From: Ignavibacteriota bacterium
GTDB taxonomy: Bacteria > Bacteroidota > Ignavibacteria > Tepidaquicellales > Tepidaquicellaceae
Assembly: GCA_003158365.1 (NCBI GenBank)
Contig: PMIW01000130.1
Location: 2,748-13,301, forward strand
DNA length: 10,554 nucleotides
Reading direction: 5' to 3'
How positions within the stretch are numbered: position 1 is the first letter of the stretch; every line of letters starts with the position of its first letter. The position numbers and the translations under genes were made by a program. Positions 6,911 to 10,554 of the stretch are shown one piece after another. Below the pieces are notes generated by a model that saw only the letters and a program-made list of their open reading frames with translations, was not told where the DNA came from and did not search any database.

Positions 6911-9034
6911 ATGTATAAATTTACAGTTTTATTTTTTATTCTCATTTCCATCTTTTGTGCTTCTTTATTAGAGGCGCAACCTTACGGGTGGTATTTACAA
7001 ACCAGCGGCACAACAAGTAATTTAAATAACGTTAAATTTGTAAATCCTACAACAGGAACCGCAGTAGGTCAAAGCGGAAAAATTTTAAGAACTACAAATT
7101 CAGGAACAAACTGGGTTTCACAAACCAGCGGAACAACAAACCATTTATTTGGTGTGTATTTTGTAAGCGATAATACCGGATGGGCAGTTGGTGATATCGG
7201 TGTTATTTTAAAAACAACCAATGGCGGCACAAATTGGGTTACTCAGACAAGTAATACTTTTTATCAGTTACGCCAGGTTTATTTTTTCAATGCCAATACC
7301 GGGTATATAGTAGCCTGGTATGGTACGGTTTTAAAAACCACAAACGGGGGAACTAACTGGGTTAGTTTAAATACAGGTACCAGTAACAACCTGCTTGGAA
7401 TTTCTTTTGCAAATTCTAATACAGGTTTTGCAGTAGGATGGTATGGTACTGCAATTAAAACTACCAATGCAGGAACGAACTGGACAATTTTATCGAGCGG
7501 TACATTGAGTACACTCGAAGATGTTACTTTCTTTGATCCTCAAACAGGATTAATAGTGGGAGAAAACGGATTAGTCCAAAGAACAACAAACGGAGGCATA
7601 AACTGGGCTGCACAGACCAGTGGCACGGGGAACTGGATTTCCGGTATAACCTCTCCCCGCGCAAATTTTGCCACAATGATTGGTGAGCTTGGAACAATAC
7701 GCACGACTACAAATGCCGGTGTAAACTGGTATTCACAGGTTACCAATACGTCAAACTGGATGAATAAAATCTTTTATGTCGATACGTTAAACGGATGGGC
7801 TGTGGGTGATTATGGAACAATAATTCATACTACTACCGGCGGGTGGCTTCTACCTACTGCGCCTAATCTGGCCGGAGTCGCCAACAATGCAACTTGCGTT
7901 TCCTTAACGGCAACACTTTCGTGGGGTGTTGTATTTCCTCCTGTTTGCACATACAGGGTTCAGGTATCATTATCGAATACTTTTAATACCACTGTTATAG
8001 ATACCAGCGGTCATTTATATTTAAATTATGTAATACCTGCAAACAAATTAAATCTTGGCACAACTTATTACTGGCGTGTTGTTGCAACAAATCAGGTAGG
8101 TGTCGGCCCGTGGTCCGCGATAAGGAGTTTTACAACAACATATGCAACTCCGGTCGCCCCGGCGCCTGTTGCACCGACAAATAATTCCTATATAAGTAAT
8201 TCGACTCCTCTTATAGACTGGGATAGTGTTGCATCGGCAAATTCTTTCAGAATAAGAGTTTCCGCAGATTCTACTTTTGCAACTACGGTTATAGATGCGA
8301 GCGGATTGAGCGTATCCAAATATCAGGTTCCGGCGGGAATACTTCAAAGTAATACTAAATATTACTGGAGAGTTAACGCTTCAAATCCGTGTAACACAAG
8401 TTCATGGTCGCAAATGTGGCATTTCTATGTATATCCCATCCCTGCTGCGCCGAATCTTGTTGCTCCAGGAAATAATTCATATATAAGTGATATGTTCCTT
8501 CTTTTTGACTGGGATACCGTAGCAACGGCAAACTCTTTCAGAATACAGGTTTCGGTGGATTCTGCTTTTGCAGCAACGGTAATAGATACATCCGGATTAA
8601 ATGTGTCAAATTACCTTACCCAGACTCTCGGAGTACTTCAAAATAATACACAATATTACTGGAGAGTAAATGCATCGAATTCGTTTGCAACGAGTTTATG
8701 GTCGCAAAGATGGACTTTCCAGACTCTGACAATACTTACGAATGCGGGAAGTAATGAAAGTAAAATTCCAAAAGTATTTAAACTGTATAACAATTATCCG
8801 AATCCGTTTAATCCCGCTACAAAAATTAAATTCGATTTGCCTTCAAACTGCAATGTAAAATTAAAAATCTTTGACATTACGGGAAAAGAAGTTGCTAATT
8901 TGATTAATGAAGAGCTTAAAGCCGGTACTTATGAATATCAATTTAATGCTGTGAATTTATCCAGCGGTGTTTATTTTTACAGGATTGAAACGGGTAATTT
9001 CTCGGACATAAAACGAATGATGTTAATTAAGTAA
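6911..9034 (+). CDS. T9SS-secreted propeller and fibronectin-III surface protein
   Basis: A 707-residue exported protein. The ATG at 6911 is chosen because it starts directly at a signal peptide (residues 1-22, hydrophobic core, cleavage after LLEA before Gln23); a TTG 39 bases upstream would only add a polar tail. Residues about 37-314 hold seven Ycf48-like repeats of about 41 residues, each with a pattern like GWAVGDxGxIxKTTNGGTNW, which should close into a seven-bladed beta-propeller. Three fibronectin-III-like modules follow (about 319-410, 414-510, 511-607), each with a YYWRV core strand. Residues about 617-707 are a type A T9SS sorting domain with YNNYPNPFNP (626-635) and a typical SSGVYFYRI strand. 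By family knowledge, the tail is recognised by the type IX secretion system and usually removed on export. No catalytic motif is visible, so binding or adhesion is more likely than catalysis; the ligand is unknown. A strong terminator follows at 9060-9091. Confidence 0.95.
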   Translation: MYKFTVLFFILISIFCASLLEAQPYGWYLQTSGTTSNLNNVKFVNPTTGTAVGQSGKILRTTNSGTNWVSQTSGTTNHLFGVYFVSDNTGWAVGDIGVILKTTNGGTNWVTQTSNTFYQLRQVYFFNANTGYIVAWYGTVLKTTNGGTNWVSLNTGTSNNLLGISFANSNTGFAVGWYGTAIKTTNAGTNWTILSSGTLSTLEDVTFFDPQTGLIVGENGLVQRTTNGGINWAAQTSGTGNWISGITSPRANFATMIGELGTIRTTTNAGVNWYSQVTNTSNWMNKIFYVDTLNGWAVGDYGTIIHTTTGGWLLPTAPNLAGVANNATCVSLTATLSWGVVFPPVCTYRVQVSLSNTFNTTVIDTSGHLYLNYVIPANKLNLGTTYYWRVVATNQVGVGPWSAIRSFTTTYATPVAPAPVAPTNNSYISNSTPLIDWDSVASANSFRIRVSADSTFATTVIDASGLSVSKYQVPAGILQSNTKYYWRVNASNPCNTSSWSQMWHFYVYPIPAAPNLVAPGNNSYISDMFLLFDWDTVATANSFRIQVSVDSAFAATVIDTSGLNVSNYLTQTLGVLQNNTQYYWRVNASNSFATSLWSQRWTFQTLTILTNAGSNESKIPKVFKLYNNYPNPFNPATKIKFDLPSNCNVKLKIFDITGKEVANLINEELKAGTYEYQFNAVNLSSGVYFYRIETGNFSDIKRMMLIK
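7019..7852 (+). repeat. Seven tandem propeller-blade repeats (about 123 bp each)
   Basis: The coding DNA carries seven head-to-tail units of about 120 to 126 bp, corresponding to residues 37-76, 77-116, 117-158, 159-199, 200-240, 241-281 and 282-314. Shared protein core: TG, then AVG, a G-x-I/V-x-K/R-TTN-x-G-x-N-W segment, then an S/T-G-T turn. Units 1 to 5 keep the TTN-x-G signature best; unit 6 has ATMIGELG in place of the usual AVG strand; unit 7 is shortened, and the QTSGTT strand just before unit 1 may complete it in the usual propeller closure. The repeats have diverged at DNA level and are internal to one gene, not a mobile or CRISPR array. Confidence 0.85.
8150..8731 (+). repeat. Tandem duplication of a fibronectin-III module (two units of 291 bp)
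   Basis: Residues 414-510 and 511-607 of the propeller protein are two copies of one 97-residue module. Over the first 51 aligned positions (from Ala421 and Ala518) I count 36 identities. Shared segments include NNSYIS, ANSFRI, TVID, and YYWRVNASN. The second copy has one extra residue in the loop before its LGVLQ strand. The module before them (about 319-410) is clearly more distant, so these two arose by a later duplication within the gene. Confidence 0.85.
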
Positions 9035-9059
9035 AATTCCTTTTTCTTCTTTATTTAGC

Positions 9060-9091
9060 AAAGGGAAGCCGGAAACGGCTTCCCTTTTTTT
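9060..9091 (+). terminator. Rho-independent terminator of the propeller gene
   Basis: A perfect 12-bp stem (9060-9071 with 9076-9087) closes a GAAA tetraloop, and the stem runs straight into a run of eight T (9084-9091). It starts 26 bases after the stop codon at 9034. The stem is symmetrical, but in the other direction it is followed by a mixed A/T sequence with no long T-run. It should therefore serve the plus-strand gene mainly, and the converging S46 peptidase at best weakly. Confidence 0.93.
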
Positions 9092-9110
9092 GTAAATATT
9101 CAAATTTTAT

Positions 9111-10554
9111 TTACTTTGTTTTTCCTGACGCAAGCTCATCACTCAGTCTTTTCGCTTTGTAAAGATTTTTAATTGCTTCCATCAATCCGCGTGAATCCAC
9201 TGCCACAGTTCGGTTGAGTTCAGTCGTGTAAATATATCTTCCCGGAAGGCTTTCTATGTTGCCGTCGAATACAAGTCCTACTACTTCCGCATTTGCATTT
9301 ATAAGCGGGCTTCCTGAGTTACCCCCGATAATATCATTTGTTGCAACAAGATTATACTGTGTTGCGAGGTTAAATTCTTTCGGCGGATTTTGCCATCTTT
9401 CGGGAAGCATCCACGGATATTTTTTACCGTGAGAGTAAAACCTGTCGTAGATTCCGTAAAAAGTCGTGAACGGCGGAGCGATTGTACCGTTGTACGGATA
9501 TGATTTTACAACTCCGTCTGAAATCCTGAGTGTAAGCGTTGCATCGGGCGGAATTGTAGTTCCGTAAATATCGAATATAACCCTTCCCAGCATTGCCGAA
9601 TTAACATCTATTCTCGCCTGTATGTCTTTTTGCTTTGCAAGGAGTTTATCATAATCAGGTTTTGATAAGGATAAAAATGTTATAACAGGGTCTCCTGCAA
9701 AAAGTATTTCCTGCGCGCCTTTTTTATTCAGCTCAAGAGTTTTTTCTTTGCTTGTAAAAAATGTATTGGAAAGTATATATTCTATAATTTCTTTTTTACC
9801 TGTATTCTTAAAAGCACCTTTTACTGCTGCATTTTCACTTCCGAGTTTTTTCAGAATTATTTCTATTTCTTTATCTAAAAGACCGTTGCTGTATTCGGGG
9901 TCGAATTTATCATACATAACATTTATTAATGAATCAGGTGTCTCTTTTCCGTCTGTTGCATTTCTGAAAATCAGACGTGCCGCAGCAAAATAACGCGATG
10001 AATTTCTTTGAAGGAGTTCATATCCGGAGAGTTCATTATAAATTAATTTATATTCGTTCAATGCTTTCTCAATTTCCTCCCAGACATTTCCGTATTTGGA
10101 TTTAAGCGTTGGGTCGAAATTTACTTTTGATTTTATATTATCTTCGAAATCTTTTTTTCGCGCCATCATTACATTATCATTAAGTGCTTTCAATTGTCCT
10201 ATGAAAACTTTCTGCGAATTCTGGTTTCCGAAAAGCCCGTCCTGATATCTTGCTGTCTTTTCGGGATATTTTGCAATATAATCCTGAAGATATGCGCACA
10301 TAAAATCGAGCGTTTCCAGTCTTGAGGGAACCGAAAAATCTCTTGCAAACTCAAGCTGGGCAACTGTTTTCAATCTTTCGGTACTACCCGGATTTCCTAC
10401 AACAAATATTGGTTCACCGATAGATGCTCCTGCTGAACTCCATTTAAAATAATGATCAGACTTCAGGGGTTTATCATTTTCATATACTCTGAAAAAAGTA
10501 CAATCAAAATCATATCGGGGATAAGTGAAATTATCAGGGTCACCGCCGAAGAAT
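9111..10554 (-). CDS. S46 family dipeptidyl-peptidase (DPP7/DPP11 type), N-terminus cut by window edge
   Basis: A serine exopeptidase that releases dipeptides from peptide N-termini, normally in the periplasm. The frame is open from the right edge to the TAA at 9111, giving 480 residues. It begins at FFGGDPDNFTYPRYDFD, the S46 region that carries the triad Asp (residue 17 of this fragment, codon 10503-10505). The nucleophile Ser is in GGNSGSPL (codon 9315-9317, fragment residue 413). The triad His and the signal peptide would lie beyond the window, about 200 residues upstream; S46 enzymes are usually about 700 residues. Eighteen residues after the Ser comes FDGN, with Gly at the position where DPP11 enzymes have the Arg that selects acidic P1 residues; this favours DPP7-like preference for hydrophobic P1. 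That specificity is inference. A TTG at 10371-10373 is internal, not the start. The gene converges on the propeller gene with a 76-bp gap. Confidence 0.93.
   Translation of the reverse strand, partial: FFGGDPDNFTYPRYDFDCTFFRVYENDKPLKSDHYFKWSSAGASIGEPIFVVGNPGSTERLKTVAQLEFARDFSVPSRLETLDFMCAYLQDYIAKYPEKTARYQDGLFGNQNSQKVFIGQLKALNDNVMMARKKDFEDNIKSKVNFDPTLKSKYGNVWEEIEKALNEYKLIYNELSGYELLQRNSSRYFAAARLIFRNATDGKETPDSLINVMYDKFDPEYSNGLLDKEIEIILKKLGSENAAVKGAFKNTGKKEIIEYILSNTFFTSKEKTLELNKKGAQEILFAGDPVITFLSLSKPDYDKLLAKQKDIQARIDVNSAMLGRVIFDIYGTTIPPDATLTLRISDGVVKSYPYNGTIAPPFTTFYGIYDRFYSHGKKYPWMLPERWQNPPKEFNLATQYNLVATNDIIGGNSGSPLINANAEVVGLVFDGNIESLPGRYIYTTELNRTVAVDSRGLMEAIKNLYKAKRLSDELASGKTK

Noticed and set aside
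7019..7852. Regular repeats that could suggest a CRISPR or satellite array
   Set aside because: The units are diverged, keep the reading frame and encode propeller blades, so they are protein-level repeats.
10371..10373. TTG at 10371-10373 as the start of the S46 peptidase
   Set aside because: The frame stays open to the window edge, and the upstream part encodes the conserved S46 region with the triad Asp, so the TTG is an internal Leu codon.

Overview
The window reads as chromosomal DNA from a member of the Fibrobacterota-Chlorobiota-Bacteroidota group, most likely an Ignavibacteria-like or related Bacteroidota lineage. Four things point there. One secreted protein ends in a type IX secretion (T9SS) type A sorting domain with a YPNPFNP motif. 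An S46 dipeptidyl-peptidase is present. An outer-membrane protein resembles the DUF6588 family. Most genes lack a Shine-Dalgarno sequence and start behind A/T-rich leaders, and one candidate promoter has the Bacteroidota TAnnTTTG form. The assignment rests on families and motifs, not on a marker gene.

Layout, left to right. Four genes lie on the minus strand, read from right to left: a three-zinc-ribbon protein of unknown function (6639-5719), a soluble hybrid sensor histidine kinase GAF-PAS-PAS-HisKA-HATPase-REC (5609-3207), a DUF6588-like outer-membrane protein (3132-2191), and a long transketolase (2153 to beyond base 1, cut by the window edge). Gaps between them are 109, 74 and 37 bp, so partial co-transcription is possible, but the functions do not form one pathway. 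The 271-bp gap 6640-6910 is a divergent promoter region. To its right, on the plus strand, is a 707-residue surface or secreted protein (6911-9034): signal peptide, seven Ycf48-like repeats forming a probable seven-bladed propeller, three fibronectin-III-like modules, and the T9SS tail. It ends at a strong hairpin terminator (9060-9091). Facing it tail to tail is an S46 peptidase on the minus strand (9111 to beyond 10554), missing its N-terminal third.

How the genes relate: the propeller protein, the DUF6588-like protein and the S46 peptidase all act at the cell envelope or outside it, which fits a protein- or polymer-degrading heterotroph. The kinase is cytosolic and probably passes its signal on by phosphorelay. 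The transketolase is central carbon metabolism. I see no CRISPR array, mobile element, tRNA, rRNA or defence cassette. I found no convincing undescribed system; the least explained items are the three-zinc-ribbon protein, the unusual cofactor-site residues of the transketolase, and the repeats in the divergent intergenic region.
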